Source: Diaporthe sp. PMI_573
Lineage: Eukaryota; Ascomycota; Sordariomycetes; Diaporthales; Diaporthaceae
Assembly (NCBI GenBank): GCA_021399435.1
Contig: JAJTUP010000007.1
Span: forward strand, 992,001 to 1,056,000
DNA: 64,000 nt
Direction of reading: 5' to 3'
The position numbers and the translations under genes are program-made. Shown piece by piece: positions 23,737 through 35,667 of this stretch; the stretch's first letter is position 1, and each line of letters opens with the position of its first letter. Below the pieces are notes generated by a model. It was not told the origin of the DNA, searched no databases, and saw only the letters and a program-made list of their open reading frames with translations.

Positions 23737-25029
23737 ATGGCTCCTGACTGGACGAAATTTCCTGGTGATGGCGTGGTCTTCCTCAGTCTATCACTTTTGT
23801 TTACTTTCCTGGGCGTTTGTGCAATTGTGGCCAGAACTTACACCAGTTGGATATGTACCAAACGATTCCGTCTCGACTACTGGTTGTCTCTCTTCACCTT
23901 CGTAAGATGCCGATCCCATGCGAAAGACAAGAAACAGAGCTGACCGTCTGCAGATTCTTCTCTGTGTCAGCCAGGCCTTTTTTATTGTCAGTATCGTGTT
24001 TGGTATCGGGGCTCACACCCAAGGGCTCCGTCCTCAGGACATTGTCATAGCTATGCGTACCAGCTGGGTCAACATGATCTCGGCGATAATAGCTATTGTC
24101 ACCGGGAAGCTGTCCATTATCGCATTCCTGGACCAGATAAGAGGTCGTCATAAAGGCCGGCCGTGGTTTCTTTGGTTTATTGGAGGGTCCAACATTGTCG
24201 TCAATATCACGGTTGTCATCACCATCCTTTTGCAATGCTCACCAGTCGAGAAGATATGGGACGACCGTGTTCCTGGCCACTGCGGTGGGAGGTCTTTCAA
24301 TTTGAAATATGCATACTTTCAGGGCAGTACGTCTCGGTCTGATTTCAAGCCCGAAGCTCCGCCCCTTGGCCAAGCTGACTGAGAGGATTGCCATCCATTA
24401 TAGGCTACTCTGCTGTCTCGGATGCTGCCCTTGCCATTTACCCCATCTATTTGATTTGGGGTCTCCAAGTCACCATGCGTATGAAGATCGGTCTCTGCTT
24501 TCTCCTCGGTTTCGGATTAGTCGCAGCCGCGTGTTCTGCCCTCAAAACAGCGGAGCTGACCAATCTCCAACACGCCGATGAGGAAGACGACATTACATAT
24601 TTCGTGGCTCGTCTATCCTTGACCACCATCATCGAGGCGTGGATAGTGCTAGTTGGAGGGTGCATCCCACCGTGTCGGCCACTATTGAAGGCATTGCTGG
24701 TCAAGATCCGCGGGACGATAACTTCCTCGACCCGCACTTACCAAGGAACTCATCCATACCAGAGATATGACAAATATGGCATGCCATTCTCGGCTGGCAG
24801 GGCTGTGAGTACGTCGGGGAAGACTGTGAGAGGAAGCTTGACGGGACGCGCTTTTACTGGAAACCAGACTCGTGTGTTTTACGACCCAAAGGCCAACATT
24901 GCGGAAGAGTTCGAGTTGCATGAGAACACAGGAAACTTTGCGCATGACAGCGACAAGACATTGGTGCCTCTGAAAGACCCTGACAAGGCGATTGTGATGA
25001 CTCGGATGACGAACGTGGATTTCTCTTGA
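23737..25029 (+). CDS. Rhodopsin-domain (Pth11-like) integral membrane protein
   Basis: Three exons, 23737-23901, 23954-24326 and 24404-25029, give 387 residues. The ATG at 23737 is preferred over the in-frame ATG at 23677 because the family begins just before the first helix. Seven hydrophobic segments are visible, with family-type features: RTYTSW after helix 1, RLDYWL before helix 2, an ILLQCSPVEKIWD segment after helix 5 with a further Cys (GHC), and SDAALAIYPI at the start of exon 3. The cytosolic tail is about 120 residues, polar and charged. Proteins with this fungal rhodopsin domain (including Pth11-type receptors lacking the CFEM domain) are thought to be surface sensors; ligands are unknown. 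No CFEM cysteine domain is present. Confidence 0.85.
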
Positions 25030-27928
25030 TTACATGTATCACTGCACGGGATCTGGCGTGGTGCCGTCTCCTGGGGAAGGGACTTGATTCAATGTTCACC
25101 ATGACTCGACTGTTAAGGTTATACGGAGTCCGCGGCGAATTATGCTATCCTGTCAAATCGAATCTTGTCATGGAACCCCATGTACTGGGAGTCAAGCGTG
25201 CCGGTGAAAGCAGAGGTACATGTAGCCACAGAGTAGTCGTAATACCCCTCAGTTGCAATAAATCAATGCCGTCCATCTTGGTCTCCTTTAGACCCTCAGT
25301 AGAAGGAGAAGGTTTGAGAAACCCCCAAATTTGTATTATCGTTCTTTAAGACAGTACAGTAGGTCCCCCCTTAGTCTTTGTCAACCAGGGACTTTGCCCT
25401 ACAGACAATGTAACACTATTCAACCAATCATATCTCTTAATTTAGAGTTTAAGACGGTACTTTTTGCCCGTTAGCTTGATCGCCGGTTTATTAATATAAT
25501 ACTACTGTGAGTGACGACTGTATCATCTTGTTCTTCTGACGAAGATCCAGATAAATCAGGGCTCCCATTACCAACGCCTCAGAAGTGCCGAATTGACCTT
25601 CTTTCCAGGAAAACCATGTACTGTACTGGTTAGATAACTAACTTATTTAAAATACCTTGGTCTTTCCCATTCCACCCCTGCCCCGTTCGCCGTTGTGCGC
25701 GCAAACACAACTGGCACGATATTTACCGCTGGTATAGCACCAAAATGATGCGCCATTGTGAACTAATTAGAGGCAAGGAATACTCATGTGAAAAGCGCGC
25801 TGTGTTGCCTTCTAGCGTGGGATCAATGCCGAATCAGTACCGATACCACCGTCCATGACCTTGTCTGTTGTAGCGTCAAACGGATTCGGAGTTCGCACCC
25901 CTCGGGATGCGACCTCGGGAGCTCCGATCCGCCGAAGTCTGGACTCCGTGTTCTTGTTCCGTCTCTGTCAAACGCCACACATTTTCAGACACTTCTCAAG
26001 ATCATTCCTCCGTTATTCCGTTCCTAAGCCGCCTCCGAAGACGCCTTGAATTCGGTAGGGTAGATTTGACTGCATATCAACAGGACAATGGGACGATCCG
26101 CCCTGCACCAACCAACGTGTCAAATTACTTGGAGATATTGGAGGGGCCAGTGTTATATTTGCAGCTGGCGATGAGGTAACCAAGACGACCCCAACAGGTG
26201 TGGACGACGACAATACCGACGGCGATGCCGATATGTAAGGAAGAGTTGTGCAGAGTAAGATGGCTGCCGCACCAACTGGTCATGGGTGCCGGCTGACGAA
26301 TGTCTGCTGAATATGCTTGTAGACGTCGCGAACTTATACTGCATTTGGTTCCAAGGCCTGGCTGCTTTGGTAAATACTCATTATTCAGAGGCCAGCCGAT
26401 TCTGGTGCGAACGACGATAACTGCACCGTCGCAACGCCTGCCCAGGAATGCTGAGCTGCACAAGTCAGCTTCGAGCCCGCCATTGCACTGTGGTCAGATA
26501 TGGTATCGAGACTGTGAGATCTTCATGTTGCACCCTCACAAGCCCCTCATAACCCTGACTCAACGTTCGTCATCGGAACTTGCAGCCTGGTATGATTGGC
26601 CTCACAAAGTGGCCCCTTGCCTGTTTCATGCAGGCGAAAACACACTTTCCATTTTCTAGCTTCTGACAGCCGTTGGCCTAGTCGGTGAGCTGGCGAAGCT
26701 ACCTCCAGGGAGATCGAGGTCCCGGCCAAGGCTCACCCTCCGGTAACGACAGCTTATAGGAGCAATCGGCCCGCACGTGGCCGACATGTTGACGGATGCA
26801 ATAACATGCTCACCAGGGAACACAGATGTCTCATCTGTGAAGCAGAGGCATGGCGTCGCGCGAAGCCTGGTGACAGCCAGCCGTTGCAAAAGCTCGGACG
26901 AATGGGCTAGTGAGCGTCGAATTGATCAAGGGAGTATATGTCTAGCAATGCAGGTAGGCTGTGGAAGCACTCCCTCTCATCACTGCCCCGATTTTGTCAC
27001 TGCCCCAATTCAAAATACCAGCAGTCCAGGACTCGATTGGATGGTGCCTCGCCTCAAAGTCACATTGAGCTTCCAATATCTGTGAATTTGAGTCACGGCT
27101 CGAGAAGCAAGCACACTGCAATTACTCGGCAGGACCTCCTTGATCGAAGGCGTCCCCGCTGCGAGGGCGGTTCTAGAAGCAGACAGGCAGAGAGCCTCAA
27201 GATCTGGGTGCGACGTTTCGAGTACTTCCCCATGGCTTATGCCGCGGCTGGGGGCCACACATGCTGACATGGTGGATAGTTGTGGGCCGGTTTGATGAGG
27301 GGGTCATCTCGGGATCGCATCTGATCAGACGACAACCCTGAACACATCAACAGAGCAGGCCTGGCAGGGCACAACATCGGCTCAAAGTGGGCTTCCCCCG
27401 TGGAGATGAATGGCAATGGCAGGGCGTGGCTCCCAGAGTAGTCTAGTACGCGTATCCAGGTACTACAGTTATTATGTAAAGACCTCGGGAGCTAGGAGCC
27501 CCCTATCAAATAAGGTGCCCCCGACAAGCCAATCCACCCCAGCACTCGCATGTGCAGATACCACCGCTGAAAAGTCTGCCTGTCTCAGCCACGGCACTAG
27601 TCCCTGGGTGCCTTGGCTGAGATGGCCCTTGCTGATATTGGGGACGGGATAATAGCTGCGCCGTCCCACTCAGTCTCCTCCGTACCCGGGTAACCCTTAC
27701 CAAGGGTCCACTACTCCACGCCGGATGATTCGAACCTATTTTAAGATGGATTGACAGGCAGGGGAGAAAGCTTAAATCTCTCATCTGCCCCATCTTGCCA
27801 GACTACAGTCAATCCCCAATGAGAGGCCTCGTTGCCTTAATAATATACCTAACGATCCTTTGTGCACGAGGCTCTCCCTCGCGGCCTTGCAAGTGCCAGC
27901 CCTCTCGTGACAACATCCTTCAGCAGCC
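25030..27928. other. Gene-free stretch of 2.9 kb
   Basis: No open frame here has a family motif or a convincing splice pattern. Around 25340-25510 the sequence is AT-rich, with a TACAGTAGGTCCCCCC string that resembles ends of some fungal DNA transposons, but no partner repeat was found. The part after 27700 is upstream of the Zn2Cys6 gene. Confidence 0.45.
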
Positions 27929-29677
27929 ATGGTTCCTAAGCAGCCGGAAAATACCTCGCAGGCGAAGCCTAAGCGGACTAGGGCAAAGTTTCCCAAAGTT
28001 CGTACGGGCTGTCTAACATGGTGCGTACCAGTAATCTATTTCCCTTGTGCACATCCGTAAAGATAATCAAGTCTAATGCCGACCCTCGCAATAGCAAGTA
28101 AGTGCTGCCTGACAAACGTTTGCTGTCCTCGATCGTGTCGTATCTGCTTGAACCAACACGTCCGCAGGATCCGGCACAAGAAATGTGACGAGGCAAAGCC
28201 GACCTGCCAGCGCTGCCGCGACTATGGTTACAAATGCGACGGCTACGAGCAGCCCCAGGAGCCTCGATGTCCGAAGAAAAAGCTACAACAAACAAGACCG
28301 CAGGCGAGACCGACAACCCAGGCCATGGTTGCCTCAAAGCGAGGCATGGATATGCTCAATGCGTTCAACAACTTCGGAGATGTACACGGCAGCCCACCAG
28401 AGAAGTCCCTTTTCCTTCACGCCAACCAATACACCGTCAAGGACCTGATCGGGTACTCTACCTCTCTGGCCGGCTTCTGGCGAGACTTTGTCTTGCCCAT
28501 TGGTCACACTGTAAATCCTGTCAAGCACGCCTTGATCTCCCTGGGTGCCTCGCACAAGTCGTTCCTGTTGAGGCGCTCCCCCGGAATGCCACCCACAGAG
28601 ACGCAAAGTTACGATAACCTCGCCATCCAGCAGTACAACAAGGCGATATCTGACCTCACCCCGGTCATGGGCGATCCTTCTCCACTTGACGTCCAGGCAA
28701 TTCTCATCTGCTGCTTGATCTTTGTCTGCATAGACAATCTGAACGGGCGCCATACCGTGGCCTTGCGACACCTGCGGGCTGGGGCGGACCTCCTGAGCTC
28801 GATGCAGGACCCGGCCCCCGCCTCCCTTCTCGAGGGAGCAGACACAGGCGGCCAAATGACGAGGGCAAAATACGACGACAGTAGTTTTGGTGGAATCTCA
28901 GACATGTTCGAACGTCTCAGTCTCGACACGTCCATCCTCATGTGGGACCCACCGGTCCACCGCAAAAAGTTTCGCGCTCTCGACACAGGCGATACCGACG
29001 GGCCATTCCTTTCGTCTTCTGCTGCCCGCGACGAGCTAAGAAGCATTGATCTGGAATTCCATGCGATGTGGGAGATAGAGGAGTATGAAAACATGTGCAA
29101 CAAATACTGTGAACAGGCCCCGGGTGGTTGCGGAAAGCCATGCCCGGTAGAACTGCAGCCGGAATGTCCAGAGTTCCAAAATATTTGTGATCGGTTTGAC
29201 AGGTGGTGCAGCCGGTTCGACCAGTACCTTGAGAGTATCAACCACACCCCAGCCTCCGACGGCGAGTTCAACGAGGCCATGATCCTGACGCTCCACCGCA
29301 AGGTGTGGGTGGCGATGCTAAAGTCGGGCCCGTGCTGCGATGCCGCGCTGCCGCGGGAGTACTACGAGGATATCCTCCGTCAGGCCGATATTGTTATACC
29401 CGCTGTCAGTGGTGGGAGCCCGCCGATGTTCACCTTTGAGGCAGACACGATCCCTCCTGTGTCGTTTGTTGCTTCATTTTCCGAGGATGATGACCTCAGG
29501 AGGAGAGCGATTGCGATGTTGAGGTCGATTAACCGAACCGAAGGAGCATGGGATAGCCAGAGGATGGCTGATATGTGCGAGATGGAACTTGCAACTGGGA
29601 TGTGCACCGGAGAGACCTCGCCGTCTGGGTTCATGGACTGCCAAGGGCTTTGTGCGAACCCAAAGCACGACTGCTAA
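27929..29677 (+). CDS. Zn2Cys6 transcription factor
   Basis: Exon 1 (27929-28020) encodes a basic N-terminus and VRTGCLT. Exon 2 (28168-29677) continues with IRHKKCDE, PTCQRC and GYKC, so the binuclear zinc cluster spans the usual intron found after TG of the second Cys codon. The body of the protein resembles the fungal-specific regulatory domain (ALISLGASHKSF, LICCLIFVCIDNL, HLRAGADLL). The total is 533 residues if the only visible AG acceptor (28166-28167) is used. The oddity is that this junction gives Trp instead of the second Cys and drops one residue; a canonical cluster would need exon 2 to begin three bases earlier, after CG. The 147-nt intron is long for this window. The likely role is a nuclear DNA-binding regulator with unknown targets. 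Confidence 0.82.
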
Positions 29678-30134
29678 CACATCTATGTATTTTTTTTTTT
29701 TTAGCGTATTGGTCCTCGGGGCCCTGTAACAAATATTAGAAGGAAAAAACCAAAAGCTTTGTGGCACGCGATCTGAACTTTGAATCGGCACTTGTGGGCG
29801 AGGTTTGAGGTCGCTTGTTGAAGAGATGCACGGACATATCTGCTCTGAAAATGTCACCATATCCCACTCTATTTTCGAACCAATAAATTTATTCAAACTG
29901 TAAGACGAGAGGTAGATTGAGCCTGCGCAATCAAGGCAGCTTAGCCACACCGAGACCTGGGTGCACTGGACCAACACGCCTGGACCTATGGAAGGCCATG
30001 AGAAGTACATGAAGCAAAGCCACTTAAATCTAGACTGCGCGACAAATGCCCACAAGGTTGGACGATGAGAAGGGATTGTCGCCCCGAAAACAAAAGCACG
30101 TCGTTACCCCAAGATGTACATAGGAAAGCTGGGT
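29678..30134. other. Intergenic between convergent genes
   Basis: Holds the 3' flanks of the Zn2Cys6 and amine oxidase genes and a T run just after the former's stop (about 29690-29703). No gene. Confidence 0.55.
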
Positions 30135-33100
30135 CTACCCAATGCGGTTGGGCCGTGTGCCGTCGTACGGAAGTTTGTGGACAGCAAGCGTGCCATTCAA
30201 GATCTTGACCTCGGGGTTAAGCTGGGTCTGTGGTTGGGAAGGCTTGTATCAGCAATGAACTCGGAGAAGATCTAAGGAGTTATCAGATAATACACAGGAT
30301 GGTGCGTACCGAGTCTACAGAGCATGTCACGGGCTTGGCCCCAAAGTTCGTGACGGAGTTGTTGCCACCCTGGTTGCTGTTGATGCGGACCTGCTGCGTT
30401 GTCGCGCGTGACGGGTCTCCTGGCAGGTAGTTGAATGGCTCGATGGTGATGGCTGAGTGGGCAGTCGAGAACACGGTGTTGGGCAGGTCGCCGGTGTGAG
30501 GCATGTGGTGCATGCCCAGGTTGAACCAGACAACACTACATACAAGCTTTGTTAACGACACGTACACTCAGGCCTGGCAAAAGGACAGGCAGACTCGGGA
30601 AGGATTGGAGAATGGGGGGTTCTTACACATCCTGCTGGTCAAGGGATTCGCCGTTGAAGTACTTGGCGAAATTCACCAGTGGGTCCGCTGGGTCCAGAAG
30701 GTTGTATGGATTGGCTGCGCGGGCTTCCGTGTCCTTTTGCTTGGTCACATAGAGGTGGTGATCTGCGTGGTTCACGGCGTTTTGGGCGACGGAAGAGTTT
30801 TGGATAGTAAGGGCGGCCACTCCGGCTGCTATAGTCATTCAAAGTAGTCGGTCAGTAATCAGGTCTTCTTCGCCGGGGGCAGCCCTCACTACATGGACAT
30901 ACCAGGCAATATCCTGTACCCAGGAGCTTCGCCGTACTTGTTCTTGGCATCCTTGTTGACGATGGCGTACATCGCATTTCCATTAGGTGTCCAATTGATC
31001 TTGGCGTCGTCCTCGGTGGCGATGAACGACTTCTTAGCCTTCATGGTATTGCGTGGCTTGCCATCGTTCCAGACGTACCTGCCCGTGGTTAGTCTTGCTT
31101 ACAGTGATGTCGGGTCATGCAAAAACCTTGGAACTTACGTCTCGGTGGTAGGGACAAACTCCACCTTTTGCAGGGAGTTCTTCTCGCCAAGGATGTCAAA
31201 GTCCGCCTTGAAGGTGAGCACATGGTCATGCATGGACCCAGACAGATTGTCGTGAATACCGAATCCGTATTCATCATTCTTTGCCGCGTATCCGCTCTGG
31301 ATGTATCCCGATGCCCTGACCGAAACGGTCATGGAACCATCCATCCGGAACTCATATGTAGTCTGGTAGTCGTAGTTGCCAACTGTCGTGACCGAGCGAA
31401 GCTTGAATGCGATGTTCTTGGTGATGCTTGTGAATCCTGGCCCCGAGTGTCTTTGAATAGGCAAGTCCTCGTTCATTTCGAACAGGCCTGACAGCAGATT
31501 GTTAGAGCATGGGGCTTTTTGGGAGTTGGGACACCACTTACAGATTCCGTTCGGCTGGGTGTTTCTTGTCGTCCTATCCATGTATGTGGTGTCCATGTAC
31601 GTAGAATAAGCCGGACAATCATATCCTGGTCCATGATGAGCTTTTGTTTGAGACTAACGCGGCATGGGCGAGATGCCTTACCGTTGACCAGAGGGACTAT
31701 GCTGGCACCGAATCCGTACATCGTATCGAAGTAGCTAAGCAAGTCAGCGTGTTGTGAGTCCGCGCCGGGGTAAAAAAAGAAAAGTGACCTACCATGTGCC
31801 AGATTGAATTGGGTCGATTCCCCTGCATTATATCAGCGTCGCCCCATAGGTCATGGAAAATGTTACTTACGAATAATGGGCTATGGCCTCTTCCATGCCA
31901 AGCTGTGAAGTGTGAGCTTTCCATCTTCGAATGGTGGAGACGATGAAAGGGTGCTACGTACCTCGTAAATGATCCGCTTCCCCTTGTACTTGATATCGAA
32001 CAGCCTGACTCCCATGTCTCGACTGACTGCGACGTAAAAGCTGAAATCCACTGCATTTTGTTGTACGTCAGCTATTGCTGGCAGCGTTACCGGGACAGGG
32101 GCTGGGTCTTACTCCAGGAGACAAAGTTCTCTTTTGTGTCCACAGAAAAGCGCTTGGGGCCGGGCTGGATGGCCACTGGTGGTGGGAGCTCGTCGAATGG
32201 CATTGCATCTCCGACCTTTTCGAGCTGTGCCCACGAGCCATCGACGACCAAGCCCAGCTTTTCGAATCCGGGTTTAGCCACGGCAGCTTTGAACTCCTCG
32301 ATCGTTTTGTAGAACACGTTGTTATACAGCCACCCCGTGATCTTCCATTTCGAAGGATCACGGCCGGTCCGGTCGCTTTTCACATAAAGACCTTGCGGCA
32401 GCAGGGTGCCTGTGTCGAACGAGCCTGTTGACCCGCCCATGAAGCCTTGCCAAGTCGTGACCTTGCCGTTGTCCACTCCGGTAGGGGAGACCGACGTGAG
32501 AGTGAATTCGTTGACGTCCTGATACCGACAGTCAGTATTAAACACAAAGTCACGCAAGGGTTTTCAGTGTAATATACCATGTTCCACAGCGCCTTGGTAA
32601 TGTCAGCGGCCTGCGTCATGATGGTGTTGCTCAAGTTGTCGTCAAAGTCCGAATCATAGACGCGAAGTTTCTTGTCTGGACTGCGAGTAGACAAGAAGGT
32701 AAGTGGCCTGGCCTGGGTTTGATTTCCCTTTGCCATAGGCCCGACGAGGTACTCCCGGATGTATGGCTCCGCTGTCGCGCCAAATGCCAGAGTCGCACGA
32801 GCATATCGCGGTGGAGCAGCTCCTCCCCCAGCCAGGAATGGCAGAACGTCAGTCTTGTTTGGCTGCAGGAGATCGATCGAAAGGCTTTGTGAAAAGTCAG
32901 TATTCATGATCCGGTATACGTCCATTGTAAAGTGGTTTATCCTTACAGCGTGTTGTCCCAGCTGTTCAGATTCACGTCAGCTCCTATTACCATTGTCCAG
33001 AACGGAAAACGTTGGGGGCCTACCTTCCACCATCCTGGGTCAGGTTCAATTCCTTGGACTTGTACAGGAATGCAAGGGCATCAGCCATCTCCTGGTTCGT

Positions 33101-33274
33101 CAAGCCCGCCCAGATGTTGGCATGGGGCGCGGCCACGGTGGGCTGTGTGGCCTGGCAGACGCCGCCGCCCGCCTGTCGTGGCAGAAGAGCTGGCACCACA
33201 TTCTGCCTCAAGACCGCGGTGGCCGAGACCAAAGGCCCGAGGACCGGCAAGAAAAGCGAGGGATTTCGTCGCAT
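30135..33274 (-). CDS. Secreted copper amine oxidase, 14 exons
   Basis: Spliced from 33274 downwards with 13 introns: 32962-33023, 32885-32946, 32519-32577, 32051-32112, 31903-31961, 31823-31870, 31735-31792, 31626-31681, 31488-31541, 31079-31138, 30829-30902, 30536-30626 and 30228-30309. The product is 770 residues. The ATG at 33274 is chosen over the upstream in-frame start because a signal-like segment (LFLPVLGPLVSATA) follows. Key residues: catalytic Asp380 in YFDTMYG, topaquinone precursor Tyr461 in VGNYDY, copper ligands His509 and His511 in MHDH, and the third in the GMHHMPH segment near 675. The EAIAHYSG block matches the family. The enzyme oxidises primary amines to aldehydes, releasing H2O2 and ammonia; the location is probably outside the cell. 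It is convergent with the Zn2Cys6 gene. The acceptor at 30825-30829 is a tandem TAGCAG, so one extra Ala is optional. Confidence 0.93.
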
Positions 33275-35667
33275 CTTCAGCAACGGAGCGGATCGCGACA
33301 AGCGATGGCGGATAGGAATACAAGCGAGAGGCGTCAACCCAGAGACACAATCAAGCCAAAAGAATGAGGCTTGGTGGACTGTGAAGCTCAGAATGTCAAC
33401 TGACGAGACTGAGTCCTCAGTCTACTTAAATATTGTTCGCGGGCCATGATACATCGCGTGCCATCACGCCGATGGCTCGAGTTGACCGACTATATTCGCC
33501 TCGCCTGTACCGTACTGCATAGTCGACGTAATTTCGCTGGTATCCGCGGGAGTTGGAGGGGTAGGGAGTATCTCCCTTCCATTTCCTCCCTTTCTTTTCC
33601 CTATTCTCTTCCCCCTCTTTGTTTTTCCCTCATATTTTGGTTGTATTTCATAGTGGGTTCGGAATCGACAGCATCGCAATTGGTCGTTGCGGATCGTTGC
33701 GGGTGAATCTGGCTGGGTGTTGTGCGCAGTGCTACATTTCGTATCTGCAATTAGTTGTGATCAGACTTCACCAAGCCCGCCTACACCCGGGAATATGATA
33801 TGCATTTCATCGATACAACCGTGGCAACCGGTTCATAGCCCGTGCACCAGCTTCTATACGCCACGGCCAATCGGGTATTTTACTTGCCCCTGACCCCCTG
33901 ACCGTTTCATCGTCTTGGCATCTCTCAGCCTTGTATTTGGGCCGGCCCGGTTCCTCGCAACAACCTTGACAGTTCGTCCAGGCTCAACCCTGGTAGTTCT
34001 CATGCATGTTAGGGGCGCATATATGCATACCTCGGTAGCATCAACCCCACTCTCTGCATATGGTCAAGCCTGCCAGTGGCCCCTGAACGAACACGGGGGA
34101 CTTGCATGTCTGTCCCTGGGTAGCCTACCCCTACATATAGACTACCCTAGGGTAGGCAGATTCGCTCTCAGCCAGCTGCACGTGGCGCAGCGAAGCCAAC
34201 GATTGTTCTTTGGTGGTGTTCTACTGGCCGGGTCGGTTGGATATGCATGCAGGTATGCCATGCCCGGTCCAGGCTTCGAGGAAAATTCCGGCGACTTGCT
34301 GCCGGTAGTCGATGGACGGTGGTGTTCGGATATTGCTCGGTTTGCCGACCCTACGGCTTCTGAATCATGGCTAGGTGCCGCCATATGGCGATCGCGTGTG
34401 ATGGAACGGCTGCATGTTTTTCCCATTAGTTTTTCCTTTCCTTCTTTTCTTCTGGCCAGATCAAGCGTGGACAGCGTACCAGCACATACCTATCGTGACT
34501 TCACATCGACAATGTTGAAAGTCGTGCAAAGCTGGGAATCGCCCAAGAGATCCTCCATCTAACTATCTCTTGTCGAACAGGGTCGTCCATCCAAGGCGAT
34601 GTCCACTTGTGAGCACTTGATTTCACTGGAGGATGGCCAAGAGTTCAACTCATTCAGCGCCCTTCCGAACTGGCCGGATACCCTGAGCGACCTCAGCAAT
34701 GGTTCCGACCTGTCGAGCACTGTACTGAGCAACGGACCATTTGAGGGATCAAGGGCTGCTGTATGCGAGACATCTGGAGGATGCTGGGTCAGTGAATCTA
34801 CTGACTTGAACCCCAAGCCTGGCACCGTACACCGGATAGTTGGCTCATTGTGATGCCCATTGCTGTCGTGATGTGCATGTATATGTGCCAGCTTGGCAGT
34901 CTAGGAGAGAGCCAGGGGATTGCTTTCTGTTTTCCTTTGATTTTATCGTAAACCTCGTGCAGAGACTGAATTGAGTTCCTTTTTTGTGAGCGGGCCTCCG
35001 TATCAGAGACTCGACATGACAGGTGCCCCAGGTCAGAGTCGACTTCACCAGGAGCCAAGTGCTCAGTCCAGGCTGTCTAGTCAGTCAACAGCCATCAAGG
35101 ATTTCATGAGAACATAACATTCTGTACAAAAGTTTCTCAATTTCTCACAGCATGGTGCATGTTAAGTCCTAGACTTGATGTGGGTGTCCTGGATATGTGG
35201 AGGCATGAACCGGTTACCGGTATGTGCAGGATATACAAGCAGTTCATTATGGATCGGATCCACCATCTTCCACGCGCGTGGCCCAGAGGTGACACGTTTG
35301 AGTGCATCATAAACCGAACTGGAATTGAATGCCAGCTGCGGTTGTCGCGGGTGAAGTCAAGGAAAAAGAAAAGCAGGATGCAGGTGCCGAGTCGGACCCG
35401 ACTAGCCGACTATCAACGGCCGAGGTCGATAAGATAAGAAATGGTCCGTGCACGGTCCTCACGTCGTCGCGTCTTCCTTTGTGAACTTTCAACTTTCAGC
35501 ATTCCTCCTCCTCCACCCACCCTCGTCCTATTGTCTGGCTATTGCTAGGTCGGCCGTCATCCCAACCTGCCCAGAACAATGAGGCCGTTCCCTATTAAAT
35601 AGTGCTACCCCGCCATTCCCGCACCCATGGTAGCTCCTAAAGCTCGGCAAAAGGCAAAAGATGCGAG
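33275..35667. other. Divergent upstream region, 2.4 kb, no gene
   Basis: Separates the 5' ends of the amine oxidase and nucleoporin genes. A perfect palindrome CTACCCTAGGGTAG lies near 34142-34156. An open frame at 33915-34562 starts without ATG and has no family signature, so it is not called. Confidence 0.5.

Noticed and set aside
27680..27745. Possible tRNA on the minus strand (GGTTCGAAT)
   Set aside because: The bases on either side of the loop are not complementary.
34142..34156. Palindrome CTACCCTAGGGTAG as a regulatory operator
   Set aside because: A single palindrome far from both start codons, with no second copy; not enough to call a site.
33915..34562. 215-codon plus-strand open frame in the amine oxidase/nucleoporin gap
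   Set aside because: It begins at TTG rather than ATG, shows no domain or signal, and has no plausible splicing partners.
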